From NCBI GenBank assembly GCA_963965975.1, contig OZ014416.1:7936001-8000000 (forward strand): DNA of 64,000 nt, written 5' to 3'. Numbering within the stretch: position 1 is the first letter of the stretch; each line of letters starts with the position of its first letter. This DNA is from Xestospongia bergquistia (Eukaryota > Porifera > Demospongiae > Haplosclerida > Petrosiidae). The translations under genes and the position numbers were made by a program. This document shows positions 1 through 12,030 of this stretch, piece by piece. The notes beneath the pieces were generated by a model. The model searched no databases and had not been told where the DNA came from. It saw only the letters and a program-made list of their open reading frames with translations.

Positions 1-2936
1 CACCCTGTTCATTAGTAGCATTAAGATTACTGGTATCTTCTGATAAATATTTAGGAATTTTCTATAAGAGACAGAGAGTATAGTTGATAAGTGATATAAT
101 ATATATAAATATACATATATATTTACATTAAAGTGCATATTTATCTGTAAAAACTTGTAGATGTGTTTAGTGGAACACTCACCTGAGCTTTTTTAGGGTT
201 AAAAATATTTGATTTATCAGAGAAAAAGGACAACTAGTGGAGGGAGGAGAGAGAGAGGGGAGGGGGAGAGAGAGAGAGAGGGAGGGAGGGAGAGACAGAG
301 AGAGTTGACATTACTATATATATAATATTCCCTCACCATCGTTGGTTTTCGTTTAGGTTTCTCATCTAAAGGATACACACTTTGTGCTTTACTACCAGCG
401 ACAAACTCCCAATTAATAGACTCTTCAGTACCCTATATAATAAATATAACATATGATGTAAACTCCTTCTCATGTACATATAGAATATGTACATGTGATG
501 TACAAAATTTGAAATAGATTAATTTTATGAACAATAGATAAAGAATTATATCAATAGACACATTAATAAGAAATGGATTCACATCATAGATAATGGACGC
601 AAATGGATGCATAAAGATAACAATGGATCTATACTTGTATCAATGGATATATATTTATATCAATGGATACATCATTAATAACAACAATGGATATATACTT
701 GTATCAATGGATATATATTTATATCAATGGATACATCATTAATAACAACAATGGATATATAGTTGTATCAATGGATATATACTCACACTAATAGAACCAG
801 AAGGAGAAACAATTTTCAAAGGAGATTCTTTTGTATTGCTCTTAGCTCCACCCACAGCTCTGCCCACAGACTCTCTCCTTGTTTTTGGATTTCCCTTTGG
901 ACTACATCCAGATCTACTAGAACTAGATGATCCCTGTCTCTCCTGAGCTACAACAAGAGCCATCACATCCTCACTTTGTCGTCTACTAAGTTTCTTTTTT
1001 GCTGATGGTGAGTGTGTGGGTGTTTGTGAAGATTGTTTCGGAGAGTGTGATTTTGGATGATGACGTAATTTGACTTCAACAGTTGTATGAGGAGAGGAGG
1101 TCGATGAAGGAACAAAAGGAGAGAGGATCTTTTCCGGAGAATGTGGTAACTATGAAAGATTGAGTTAAAAATTCAATTGTGCTTGCACAACAATAACATG
1201 TAAATAATTGTTAATAATTATTATTATTATATTAAATTATTGTATGTTATTCCTACCAGCTGGTCATAAACACCAGTTTCCAGAAATTCCGAACGGCAGG
1301 TAGCATGTTCCTTAACCTGTAAAATTAATGTACTTTAATATATTAAGATAATTAATACATAAAATTAATGTACAATAATTTATTAAATTTATATTATCAT
1401 GTCATTTCCCATTAATCCATTCATCTATCCATCTATCTATCCATTTAAAACATACTTCTAACGTATCATATTCTCCCGTTTTCAATAGATCATGTCGACC
1501 ATTATCTGGTTCAGCCTGTTCAGTAGAAGAGGATAAAACATTTGTGGGTGTGGCTTTGGGTGTCTCATGCTTCAATTTCAATACTGGTGAATTAGTAGGT
1601 GTAATTAAAGGAGAAGAGCCAGGGGGTGTGGTCACGCCACAAAGGGGGTGTGGTTTCTGTTTACGATTCAACTGAGGAGTCAGCTGTCCATTATTATCAC
1701 CATTGGCCATTAATAAGGGGGCATCTCTGTCCGTGGGATCTTCATCTGATTCCTCTTCTTCCTCAGATATGTTTTCACTTCTAGATGGAGAAAGAACAGC
1801 TGGACGGGAAAAGTTACGAGGTTCAATTGAATATTCTAATTCAGATATACCAGTTAGTACAAGCAGGCCATTAGGAGATAGAGGAGGTTCATCCCTAGCA
1901 ACATTATTGCGATGAGCATAAACAATTTCTGGTGACAACTCCTTTGAGTGACATTCACTTTTTTTCTCGTCAGACTGTATACTGTCATCAGTAAAGTCTT
2001 CACCAATTTGATTTTTAAACTGAAAAGGAGGTTCTTCATTGCTATAGCAGCCTTTGACTTCACTCTGGCCATCATTTTTGCCACTATGACTAGCCACACC
2101 CTCAAGAGATGATTCTAAGTCAGCAATTTGATGTGATACTACATTTGGTATAAAAGGGGCGGGGTCTGTTTCTATTTGAGAGTCAGAGAACCTTTTATCA
2201 TAAGGTCGAAATCGTTGAGAGTGCATAGTACTAGAGCAATCAGTAGATCTGTTCTCAGAACTAAAATTACAATCAGATTTACAATCTTGTAATATGGATT
2301 TCGGATTGGTCTTCCTATTACGAGGTGGTTTCTTTGGGGGTGGAGCTTTAATAGGCTTCTGTGTACTAGAACTGTGTAATATGGACTCAGATCCATTCAC
2401 TATTTTAGACTCATTCTCGCTATCCTTAGGAATGGGTCCCAGACTTATCTTATCACCCATAGCAATCCATGGCCATTTTACAGAAGGATCTTCAGAAGTA
2501 GGTGTGTCCCTGCCAGGTAATTCATCAGAGTTATTGGACATTGTTAATGGACTCATTGGAGATTTTACATCAGATATAAGTTTTTGTTGTTTTGAAGATG
2601 AAGAACTTAGAGCTGTAGGTTTCATGATATTTAAGGCAAAATATGGAGATTCTCGTCCTCCATCTTTACCCTCTCCAGAATTTTGGTCCTCTTTCTTATG
2701 ACCTATCTCTAAATCTTTTGCCATCTGGTCTAGTTTGACAGCTGTCTCAATGTCTCTTCCTTTAGAAGGAGATTGTTTAGCTAAATTAGACTTTCTTGAT
2801 GAGTTACTCGATCTCTTCAGCTTTGGAGAAGAATTGGGGGATCCCCTTGAAGGGGAGAAGTCTCGTAAGTGTCTTGTTGTATCTGAATGTTTACGACCAG
2901 TTTTTGGTGAGTCATAAAGTTGAGGATAAAACATAT
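1..2936 (-). CDS. Large disordered scaffold-like protein, partial
   Basis: Minus-strand gene of at least six coding exons: 2936-1456, 1316-1257, 1149-787, 432-337, 233-183 and 61 to the left edge, where it continues out of the window. Each junction has GT/AG signals and the frame continues (all internal introns phase 0). The first exon follows a CT/CA-rich acceptor ending at 2937. The product is almost all low-complexity: Ser/Pro/Lys-rich stretches, an SH3-ligand-like proline run (APPPKKPPRNRK), an acidic run (SEEEEESDED) and many SP/TP sites. Two tyrosine motifs, GEYDTLE and GVYDQL, flank the 1456/1316 splice. I see no folded domain and do not recognise the family; a signalling scaffold is only a guess. 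Either translation starts at the ATG at 2934 or the protein continues from an upstream exon. Confidence 0.72.
240..305. repeat. GA-rich simple repeat
   Basis: Interrupted (GA)n/(GGA)n tract in the intron between the exons at 337-432 and 183-233. Read on the minus strand it is the polypyrimidine tract before the acceptor at 234. Confidence 0.85.
590..785. repeat. Degenerate tandem repeat, CAATGGATA motif
   Basis: Repeated blocks of caatggatatata with a longer period of about 90 bases (starts near 615 and 705), located in an intron of the disordered-protein gene. Confidence 0.75.
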
Positions 2937-2937
2937 C

Positions 2938-2973
<36 letters not shown>

Positions 2974-3637
2974 TAGAAAGAACAGAGTAGAGGAGAGAGA
3001 GAGAGAGAGAGAGAGAGGTTAGAAAAACAAGTATAAATCATTATCTAAACAAACCAGATATCATCTATAATATCACAACAACCATTACCTTGATGACAAT
3101 CTCAATGCACTATTTATAAAACATAAAACTACATGTACAAAAACAAAAGTCACAAGTAGCAATCAACCAGTAAACATGTTTTGGCAGTCCAACTATTGGC
3201 TATCAGAATGAACAAACAATGAATACATTTAAAATAAGTAACTTGATCTTATAATATATATAATTCACAGTGGTATTCAAGGAGTATGACATCACATGCT
3301 ATCCATTGAAAAACAATATATAGACACAACAATATGTGATAACTATAGCTACTATATCTTATAATTATTTGTACATTATAAGATGTAGTAGTTATAATAA
3401 CTACATATTGTTAAAATATGAAGTAGTAATGTGTTAAGATATTCTTTCAACTCATTTATCAATTTTAAAGCAGTCAACAAAACTGACAACAATTGTTAAT
3501 ACATAAATACCAGTAAATATGCTTAAAATAGATTGATTGAAAGGAATCATAAAAGTCACAATTATCCAATAGCAAAGATATGCTTTATATATATAATGAT
3601 AGTTACCATTAGTAATAAATCTAGTACTACCTACAAG

Positions 3638-4062
3638 GAACCTAGGATAGCTACTATTAGTAAACTCTAGACTAATGAACATCAGTACTTACCACAGTGA
3701 CCTAGGATAGCTACCATTAGTAAGCTCTAGACTAGTGAACACCAGTACTTACCACAGTGACCTAAGATAGCTACCATTAGTAAGCTCTAGACTAGTGAAC
3801 ACCAGTACTTACCACAGTGACCTAGGATAGCTACCATTAGTAAGCTCTAGACTAGTGAACACCAGTACTTACCACAGTGACCTAGGATAGCTACCATTAG
3901 TAAGCTCTAGACTAGTGAACATCAGTACTTACCACAGTGATCTAGGATAGCTACCATTAGTAAGCTCTAGACTAGTGAACACCAGTACTTACCACAGTGA
4001 CCTAGGATAGCTACCATTAGTAAGCTCTAGACTAGTAAACATCAGTACTTACCACAGTGACA
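3638..4062. repeat. 60-bp tandem repeat, about 7 units
   Basis: Seven units of 60 bases, most differing at only one or two positions, each containing cctaggatagctaccatt and agtacttaccacagtga. Shorter arrays of the same family, reverse-complemented, are at 36745-36870 and 61280-61490, with a decayed trace near 19120-19190. Read on the other strand each unit contains GTGgtaagtact, a close match to a splice-donor consensus. Confidence 0.92.
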
Positions 4063-4069
4063 TTGGAAA

Positions 4070-5668
4070 CACATGAATTATTATTATTATTATTATAAAT
4101 TTATACAATAATCACAAATATTAACTTGGGGATAGCATTTGTATCATTTACAATATCATTAGATGTTGTTTACTATATAAATAATTCAATTATTTTAATT
4201 CATCTGAACATGGCCTCTGTTGGTTCCAAAAACAATCCACTTTACTTATAGCTAACATAAATCAAATATTGATGACATAGTATATTATATTATACATGAC
4301 CTCACAACATGTGACTTTGGTCAATGTAAATCAATAATCAATATGTTGTAACTATCTAGTTACTCCTATCTCTCAATGAATACTATTTACAAGTACATTA
4401 GATCCTCCCTTAAACACTACACCATATTAATCATTTCAATACTATTGACACTAAAGATAGTGAAGTTACATACATTTTTCCCAAGAAAGCTAACTAGTAC
4501 ACACAACTATTTATAACATATGGAGAATTCCAAGATATCAAAAATATGTCCATTACACAACACTACTTTATATTATTGAAGTTCAATTCTTATAAACAAT
4601 ATAGTTTTCAATGATATATACCACTTGATCAGAGAGTAAACAACATCTCTATAGAACTAACATAGAGGTCTGGATAGGACTTGAACTCATGACATTAACA
4701 ACCTAGTTCACTACTCCACCAGTATATCACTGATAAATAGTTACAGGTGTTATTAGTTCTCTATAAGTTGTGTGATGTTGTCTTAAGAGATGCTAGTACT
4801 AAAGAGGAAGGGGATTACAAGTATCTTGTTTTATACATGTACATGTACATGCATTCCTCCTATATTGTTAATATAATTATGTACATATACACACAACTAT
4901 AATTAAGTAAGTATAGTAAGAGTTTACTTCCCATAATCACAAATCTCATTCATAAAATTTTTAATAATATATTTGTTAGTAATAATGGAGACTACTAAGT
5001 GTATTATTGAACATATAGACAGTCTACTATAACTAATTAGTGGAACTAATACACAAATTAATTTAACATTTGGATCATGTCTAAAACTTGTCTATCATCT
5101 CTTTATCTCTTTTACCTTATATGGTCTATTGTTACTTCAAAATCTATCTCTACTGTTCTAATATCATTGAACAGCCAAAAGAAATGTATAATTTAATATA
5201 ACACTGACCAATATAAAAGGAATGATAATTTAAAAGTTTTATTATCTCAATATAAATTTTCAAATCACTTTAGATTTAAACAAGGAATCTAAAATGACAT
5301 CAGAGATTTCCAAACATCTTGCCAGATCTTAATCTAGTATTTGGACATATACAGATTTTAAAAGACATTTTAGGCTGTAATTTTGATAAGAGTACACGAG
5401 ATTTCTCATATCAGACTCGTCTATTGTACAATACATCCTGTACATATAACAATACACACCTTTTATATAAACTAGTCAATTGTGTGAAATGAAAACAATA
5501 GAGGTTAGATTGTTAGCTATCTATAGTAGTTGAGTAGTAGTAAAACGAGATATCATCAACTACAGCGCTAAAATAGTAAATTTATTAGATTCAATTTCAC
5601 GTATAGTGCGTACAATTGACGCGTTGTTTTACTACATAACTAACTTATTATTATGTATACGAGCTTAC
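4070..5668. other. Intron or spacer, no gene seen
   Basis: AT-rich sequence with scattered ATT and TA microrepeats. I found no exon with convincing splice sites on either strand, although the phase mismatch described for the exon at 5669 suggests one small exon might hide in 3041-5668. Confidence 0.5.
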
Positions 5669-5698
5669 CTCGTTTGCTTGGCTTTGTAAAGAAGACAT
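5669..5698 (-). CDS. Possible first coding exon of the disordered-protein gene
   Basis: Ten codons (MSSLQSQANE) end exactly at a strong donor, GAG|gtaagc, at 5668. The exon is phase 0, whereas the exon starting at 2936 needs a phase-1 donor, so at least one further exon must lie between them or this exon belongs to another transcript. It sits about 350 bases downstream of the stop of the next gene on the same strand. Confidence 0.4.
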
Positions 5699-6053
5699 CC
5701 AAAAGGATGGACCGTCTTTATCGCCAGGAGCGAGCAGTTAGTGAGGGGACAGTATTTCTTGTGTGGGCGTGGTTGGCTTAGCAAAAGTATGACGTCAATA
5801 CTTGATGAGCCCCACCTTGCTTTTAATTTGCAGAGTGACCAATAAAAACAAGTCACTCCCTCCAAATAAGATGTATTAACAAGATAAGACACTGGTTAAT
5901 ATCTAGTGATATCAATTCAGACATTGTGGTAAAATTAAGAGTTGTATGAATGTGTTATTACTAGTAAGACTCATGATATTAAAGGATTGTTAATATTATC
6001 ATCTCTTAATAGACTCTTATACATTTAGTTAAACTTTTTATACTAATGCTATG

Positions 6054-7623
6054 TTACTGTGCTTTCTGTGGTGAGTGATTTCTAGAAGCAATCACTGATG
6101 GATCTCGACTTTTTTCTGGTGACGTTGATAAGTGTTTTTTTCTTGGAGAGAGAATGTCAACTTTGTCAATGTTATATGACATTTCTATCTCTTCCTCTTT
6201 GAGTTTATGAATTAAGTCACTCTCAGCATTGGCAACATGGCCCTGGATGAAAGGAAGAATACCTTAGAATGAATAGAGTTATAATTGATAGATCAATAGA
6301 TAAACTAAAAAGGTCAGTTGCACTCACTTTCACTATGGCATCTACAGTTTGATGTAGTTGATCTTCACTCTCAAATCTATCCATCATCCCCTCATATAAT
6401 CCTTCCAATTTAATCTCTCCTTCAATCTTAACTTGTTCCTTCAACAAACCTAACTCATTCTTATGTTTTTCATAGTCATTTGTAACAAGCAACAGTTTCT
6501 CTTTGCGTAGCCACTCTTCCTCTAAGCAGCCTTCACTCAGCTCTAACACATCAGTAGAAGGATGTACAGTCTTTCTAACTAGCTCTCTATCTACTTCTTG
6601 ATTCTCTGTTAACAAGAAGTGATAAAGATATGCATGTTGTAGAATAGTGTTTGAAAGGTAGTGAGCAGTAGAGACAAGGCCATGTTTAGATAAAGAGGGA
6701 GAGAGATGATGTAAGATTACTTGAAGTTCCTTTAATAGTTCAGTTGGAGTTAGTGTGTCTACAAAGAACAATATTATTGATAGCACTCAACACATTATTT
6801 GATCTCTCTATTATATAACTAGTACTTTCACTCTAAGTATTTAGTAAATGAGCCGTATCATTTGTTATACTTCACTGATAATGATATTATTAACAATAAA
6901 TAATTACTATTAATGATACACTCACTAGTTAGGGTTCAAATAATAAGATTAAAAATTTACTAAAAGTGAGCTGAATTATTTTTTTTAATGTGAAGTCTTA
7001 TATCACAATTCAGCATTACCAAACCACAAACAATAACATATGTCAAAACAACTAGGACTCAACATTAGGTCTATTATATAGTTTGAGGTCGACCTAATAT
7101 TCAAGGAGAAGGCAAATGCTCAGGTTTATCTGTCTCATATCCATGCCAGCTATACATGGTATGGTTCAAACATCAGGATATACTTTAATATCAATTTCTT
7201 ATCAAGTACTCTGTCATTCATTCCAGTCTCACCAACTAGATACAGTTTAATTTTAATCACAATCCTATAGCAATTTGCTCAAGTATTTCACTTACCTCTT
7301 GATATCATAGTCATTAATGCATTAATAACAATGCTGACAAGACTAGATATATCTCTTTCATTCAATCCTCTATTAACACCATACAACATAGTCTCGTGGA
7401 TGATTTCAACCAATAATGAATCTCTAGTATATTCTCCCGGTACTGGGACAACAGTCTGATCTGGGACATTCAAGTATTGTTGTAGATAATATTTCAATGA
7501 TATTTTATCGGATTTCTTGATTTGTTCTTGATGTATATATCTTCTTGTTAGCTCATAAAATTTGTCCTGTCTTACAAGTTCTAGTAAAGTACTCAGACTC
7601 TCTCTGCAGTCTCTGGAGGACAT
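6054..7623 (-). CDS. 315-residue helical protein, possibly C8orf74-like
   Basis: Three exons, 7623-7296, 6758-6328 and 6242-6054 (stop TAA), with GT/AG sites and matching phases (1, then 0) giving 315 residues. Exon 1 ends SLLVEIIHETMLYGVNRGL; exon 2 is mainly helical with Leu/Glu-rich coiled-coil character after about residue 185; exon 3 is a charged tail ending in SP-rich sequence. The order (helical N-terminal segment, an HxYLSNTxLQHAYLYHFLL-type helix, then a coiled coil) recalls vertebrate C8orf74. That comparison is from memory and weak, and I assign no function. The start ATG at 7623 opens an MSSRDCRES sequence and has a purine at -3. Confidence 0.8.
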
Positions 7624-7969
7624 ATTTACTTTTCGGTTGCCATAGTAACAAATAATGATACTATTAATTTAATTGGATGATTACATCCTACATGGCTGTA
7701 ACTGAGCTTTTCAAGATGGTATAATGTGTGGCTATGTACTTTTTGCAATAGCTAGTGACTAAATCTTAACCAGCATGTACTAATGACATAGATATTGAGC
7801 TAATAAGGAACTCTAATTGCATAAAATTTGAAGTGAATTTTGTTACATATCAGTCTGATATGATCTATATTAATTTTTTAATTGAGTTATGGTCAAAAAT
7901 TAAAATATGGCCCAAAATCTGAGTATATATAATGAAATCACTTAAAAGTCCTTATGAAGTTTACTGTTG

Positions 7970-8215
7970 TGATACACATACTGTTGCTATGGTAATGGTT
8001 AACACATGGCAATATTGCTTGGTAACATACATGCTGTTGATATTAGTCATATTGGTAATGTTGTAACTGTTACTATGACAATGTTGCTATTATAATGGTT
8101 ACCATGGTAATGATTTAGTGACATACATGATGTTGCTATGGTTATTTTGTTATGGCAATCGTTACTGTGGTAAATGTTTCTATGGTGATGATTACTATGG
8201 TGCAGTCCTCTTAGC
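7970..8215. repeat. Degenerate repeats of CTATGGTAATG
   Basis: Loose tandem copies of a roughly 20-30-base unit built on gttgctatggtaatggtta. No coding potential. The rest of 7624-8270 shows nothing else I can support. Confidence 0.6.
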
Positions 8216-8270
8216 ACTAACACTTGGGAGGGCTAGTGAGGTAACCTTGACTATTGGTAGAAACCTCTAG

Positions 8271-9010
8271 CAAATCACCTGCATCATTATTTAAAATAAA
8301 TATACTCACTTCTGGAACTGTTGATATATTAGTCTGCTTTTTGTCTTCCTTTTTATGTATCATTTGCTTTGTTCATTAGATAATACCATAGCAATGCTCT
8401 GGTAAAAGCTTCATTTCAAACACCAGTTGTTAATATTGTGCAATAGTTTTTATAATTTATGTTTGTGAGTTGAAGTTAATGAGATATTAACCCACAAGAC
8501 TCTCCTGTTAAATTACCACGTCCATTGCACTCACTTGTCATTCTTCACTACTGTTATGTTGAAAATCAATTAATTTAGCATATACATATAATTAATAAGT
8601 AGATATTTTCCCTGGTATCTATCTGTATATTTATGTCTTTGGTACTGTATATGACTATAAGTAGTCTTGTTAGCCACCTGTTGTGGTTGTGATTGCTGTC
8701 TGCCATCTCTCTCCTTATTGCTTTAAAATAGTAGTAGCAGTTGAAATCAATATCCTTTAGTTTAACATGGTATCACTCCACTCAGTCCACTAATCAAATA
8801 ATTATTGGTTATTGTCATTTAACAATTTGTTAGCAATCTGTTGGGTGTCCATCACCTCCTTCTTACTACTCTAAAATAGTGGAAGTGCTCAAAATCATTA
8901 TCATTTAATTTAATTTACTATCCCTCAAGACTCCTTCATTCATCAGACCATGCACTAATCAAATAGTATTTGTTACTATAGCAACAAGACTGACACTCTA
9001 AGAGGAGGTT
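8271..9010 (-). pseudogene. Relic of a protease-cystatin promoter and start
   Basis: Read on the minus strand this matches the 5' flanks of the genes at 12031 and 15657 nearly throughout, ending with ATGATGCAGGTGATTTG at 8287-8271, the same first codons as the gene at 15657 (MMQVIC). Homology stops there with an in-frame TAG. It lies directly 3' of the gene at 9233-10618, so in array order it is the promoter of a lost next copy. A TATA-like element (acataaaaagg) lies about 60 bases before the relic ATG. Confidence 0.8.
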
Positions 9011-9232
9011 CGGCACTTTTTTAGAGCTAATGAATTTCATGGACAAACATGGGGATATGTACATGTGCTAGTATTAGTATGTATGTTCAGTTAATAAAAT
9101 GAACTATAATAACATATAAAGTTCAGTGTCACTCAATGCATATATAATACTACAATCATAAGTTGTATCAGGAGTACATGAGGACAGCAACACTCATGCA
9201 TTCCTGGTTGTACCTATCTAAAAGTCTAATAG

Positions 9233-10618
9233 CTAAAAAACAAAAAGACAGCCAGTAGCTAGTCCGATAATAAGGAGCAGTATATGAACATTGAGACCCA
9301 CAGCATCACTTCCTGTGTTCTGCATAGAACCACTTCTTGTATAAGAATAACTTGTGAGATTAAAGAAATTGTCAAGATCTAAGAAGACAATAGCATTAAC
9401 CATTGCTGTAGTCTTGAAATTAGGACACTCCTTGACATCTAGAACAAGCTCTAATGTGACAATCACACCTGCAACAAGTTGTTCTGTGGCATTACTCTTG
9501 GTTGTACTATTAGAAGCTAAGGCATAATAGTCAGGTGTCGTCTCATTATCCCAGCAAAGGATTGGTTGAGACTCATTAAATTCTTCAATCACATGATCAA
9601 TAGCAGCCATTATCAATTCATCAGATGTAATGTTTTGTACTCTTCTTGCAGCACAGTCTGGAGTACTGCTAGTAAAACTTGGGCTGTTGGTATTGCTTCC
9701 AGTTAGTACAGGAGCATAATATCGATTGCGTAATGATAGCACTTGGTCATTTCTGAGGATACGAAAATAACCTTTCTCTCCCCAATCGTCACTCCAGCTA
9801 TTTTTAATCACCCAAAAATTAATACCTCCAGTAGTAGTTCCATAGTCTACTATTTCAACACTATGACCACCAGCTGTGTTGTCAAGATCATCAGATGTAC
9901 TACAATATATTCCACAGCGATACATAAAGAAGGAATCTGGAACAAGCATTGAAGCAATAATGGGACCTTGATTAAGTGCAGAAATAATTTCACTGTTACT
10001 ACTTAATTTTCTATAATTTAGAAGACGTCTATTGTTTGGTTGGAATAAAGACCCATCATTACAGGATGATGGACAATAGTTACTTATTGGAACTGTTTTT
10101 TTATATTTTTCCAAATTATATGGTGCACATTGTTCTGTTACTGCACCCCTAATTTTAAAGAATTCAAATCCAGCTTGAGTTTGAGCCCCACAGCATCCAT
10201 TTTCTTTTGTTACATAAAGTTTGTTTTGGAAACATGCTGCAGGATACTGAGGAGCTAACTGTAAATTAGAGTTACCAGACACATTTAATCGAAGATAATC
10301 TGTGTATGCATGAGTGGCTGCAAAAGCCCAACAGCTACCACAGTCTCCTTGATCTTGAGGTTGATAAAGTTTGTCTGATGCACGTCTCCCTAAAGTATCA
10401 TTCTGGAGGGGGTTGGTTAAGTTACATGTGGCTGATTCAGGTTTTAATTCACTTTGCCATAATTGTGGATTGCACTGAGTATCCCTGCGTTGTCGAAGAT
10501 TGATGATGTGTTGTAAATGGGCATCCCAACGTGCAGATCGTTTTGCAATCCCCTCAGCTCCAACACTGGGCAGGAGTGAGATCAAACTAACTATTGCAAA
10601 GAGGAAAATATTCACCAT
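9233..10618 (-). CDS. Papain-like protease with C-terminal cystatin-like domain, copy 1
   Basis: Intronless, 461 residues. Order: signal peptide (1 to about 21), short pro-segment with conserved SARWDAHLQHII (22 to about 85), C1A protease (about 86-300) and cystatin-like domain (about 325-425), ending in a hydrophobic tail (442-461) typical of a GPI-anchor signal or membrane anchor. Protease residues: oxyanion Gln90, Cys96 in CGSCWAF, His252 in GGHSVEIVDYG, Asn273 in KNSW. The usual GCNGG motif is GCCGA. In the cystatin-like part a helix (AAIDHVIEEFN) precedes the inhibitory-loop motif QxVxG (QLVAG, 380-384) and a strand VTLELVLDVKEC. Family knowledge: cystatins block C1 proteases in trans; cathepsin F carries a cystatin-like domain, but N-terminally. 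A cell-surface, self-inhibited protease is inference. SWS replaces SWG after Asn273. Confidence 0.9.
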   Translation of the reverse strand: MVNIFLFAIVSLISLLPSVGAEGIAKRSARWDAHLQHIINLRQRRDTQCNPQLWQSELKPESATCNLTNPLQNDTLGRRASDKLYQPQDQGDCGSCWAFAATHAYTDYLRLNVSGNSNLQLAPQYPAACFQNKLYVTKENGCCGAQTQAGFEFFKIRGAVTEQCAPYNLEKYKKTVPISNYCPSSCNDGSLFQPNNRRLLNYRKLSSNSEIISALNQGPIIASMLVPDSFFMYRCGIYCSTSDDLDNTAGGHSVEIVDYGTTTGGINFWVIKNSWSDDWGEKGYFRILRNDQVLSLRNRYYAPVLTGSNTNSPSFTSSTPDCAARRVQNITSDELIMAAIDHVIEEFNESQPILCWDNETTPDYYALASNSTTKSNATEQLVAGVIVTLELVLDVKECPNFKTTAMVNAIVFLDLDNFFNLTSYSYTRSGSMQNTGSDAVGLNVHILLLIIGLATGCLFVF

Positions 10619-10666
10619 TTTACTTGAATTCTCAGTACGTTGTAAGATGATACTAGTTTTTGTGCC

Positions 10667-10672
10667 TTTATA
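10667..10672 (-). promoter_or_regulatory. TATA box of protease copy 1
   Basis: TATAAA within gctataaaggc, about 50 bases before the ATG at 10618. The surrounding promoter does not match those of the other two copies, consistent with a rearrangement breakpoint close to the gene start. Confidence 0.55.
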
Positions 10673-10690
10673 GCACTTTTTGTATATAGA

Positions 10691-10857
10691 AAGTTTTGAT
10701 AAAGGTTAACTCCTACACTGATAATCAGAAACTGTTTGTCGTGTGTAGGTTGACTCCTACATTGACAACTGAGTTAAGGGACAGATTGTTGTGGGCTACC
10801 CATGACAACTGAAAATTTACTTGTTATCAATGTAGGAGTGAGCCTTTATCAAAACTT
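10691..10857. mobile_element. MITE-like element with ~34-bp inverted ends
   Basis: The left arm begins aagttttgataaaggttaac and the right arm is its reverse complement with a few mismatches, enclosing about 100 bases that contain a further partial copy of the arm (gactcctacattgacaactg). No coding capacity. It sits where the inverted block carrying protease copy 1 should end. Confidence 0.75.
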
Positions 10858-11146
10858 TGGTTAATTTTTTATGATATTCATGAGCACTGTTAGCAGCTGG
10901 TAATCATAGAAACCTATATACCAAAAAAATAAGAATTGGCTCAAGTCGTGAAATTGTTTGAATTTTTAAAATTATAGTTATAGGTGATTGTCTAGTGACA
11001 TTAATATTATTTTTCTTAAGTTTTGCATAAATTGTAAAAAAAATTATATGTCATTCTTAATTTTCATCTTAACCAATTTCTCACTTACAGTAATTATCAT
11101 TCCATTGTCATAGCAAAAGTTGTCATAGTAACAATATGTATTATGA
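10858..11146. other. Spacer, nothing recognised
   Basis: AT-rich, without an ORF or a repeat that I can name. Confidence 0.5.
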
Positions 11147-11265
11147 TTCTTAACTTTAATGTCACAAGTTATTCATATTATACAAGAAGGGATGCTGTGA
11201 GTCTAAATGTCAATATATATTGCTCCTTGTTATCAGACTGGTTGTCTTTTTGTTGTTAGCTATTA
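11147..11265 (+). pseudogene. Truncated 3' end of a protease-cystatin gene
   Basis: Matches the coding strand of copy 1 from the NLTSYSYT codons (about residue 420) through the hydrophobic tail and stop into the 3' flank, with an internal loss of about 24 bases and frame damage. Everything upstream (protease and most of the cystatin domain) is missing. In array order it is the tail of a lost gene directly before copy 2. Confidence 0.82.
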
Positions 11266-11269
11266 AATT

Positions 11270-11960
11270 TTTATATAGGTACAACTTATGACTGAGTTAA
11301 TTGTAATATTATATATACATTGAGTGACATTGAACTTTATATTTTATTATAGTTCTTGTTATTAGTTTTTGATAAAATAGTTATATTATAGTCAATTTTT
11401 ACAACTAGAGCAACTACTTCAATACTCAGCTTAGGACAGTACTACCCAGAGCTATATATATTATATGATAAGATGTTATATTGTATTTTAGAGTAATAAG
11501 GAAAAAGATGATGGACAACATTGACAACCAACAGGTTAAGTTGTTAAATGCCAATAATCAATAATTATTTGATTAGTGGTCTGAATAAAGTGATACTATA
11601 TTAAATTAGATATTGACTTCAAGCACTTTTACTATTTTTGAGTAACAAGGAACATAAGAAATAGACAGCAATCACAACCACAACAGATGGCCAACAAGAC
11701 TTGTTTATGGTCATATAAAGTACAAAGACATAAGTCACAGATAGATACGATCTACTTATTAATTATTCATATCTAATTTAATTGATTTCATTATAACTGT
11801 GACCAGCAAATTTGTGAATGCAATGATGTGGTCAGGGGAGTCTCGTGGGTTAATAAATATCTCATCACACAAACAAAAACTATTGCACAACTGCTTTATT
11901 AAAGAAATTCTTTTAACAAGACATTGCTATGATGTTATCTACACTTAATAACCAGAAGCA
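11270..11960 (+). repeat. Inter-gene unit of the protease array, unit 1
   Basis: This spacer between a gene tail and the next gene start recurs at 13860-14137 plus about 15000-15590, and in inverse orientation at about 9170-8380. Landmarks are tacaacttatga, ctcaatactcagcttaggac and gtaataaggaaaaag. It carries the promoter of the following gene. Confidence 0.85.
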
Positions 11961-11968
11961 GAACATTG

Positions 11969-11976
11969 TATAAAAG
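11969..11976 (+). promoter_or_regulatory. TATA box of protease copy 2
   Basis: TATAAAAG, 55-62 bases before the ATG at 12031. The aligned position upstream of copy 3 (15590-15600) reads tacagaaagg and has lost the TATA match. Confidence 0.6.
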
Positions 11977-12030
11977 GAAGATAAAGAAAGCATACTCATG
12001 TATCATCTGTTGGATTAGTATTGATTTAAA

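Noticed and set aside
2294-2701. 135-residue ORF on the + strand
   Set aside because: Antisense shadow of the disordered-protein exon, whose splice sites and frame continuity support the minus strand.
3638-4062. Regular array considered as a CRISPR
   Set aside because: Units are contiguous with no variable spacers and the DNA is animal; it is an ordinary minisatellite. The same applies to all other arrays here.
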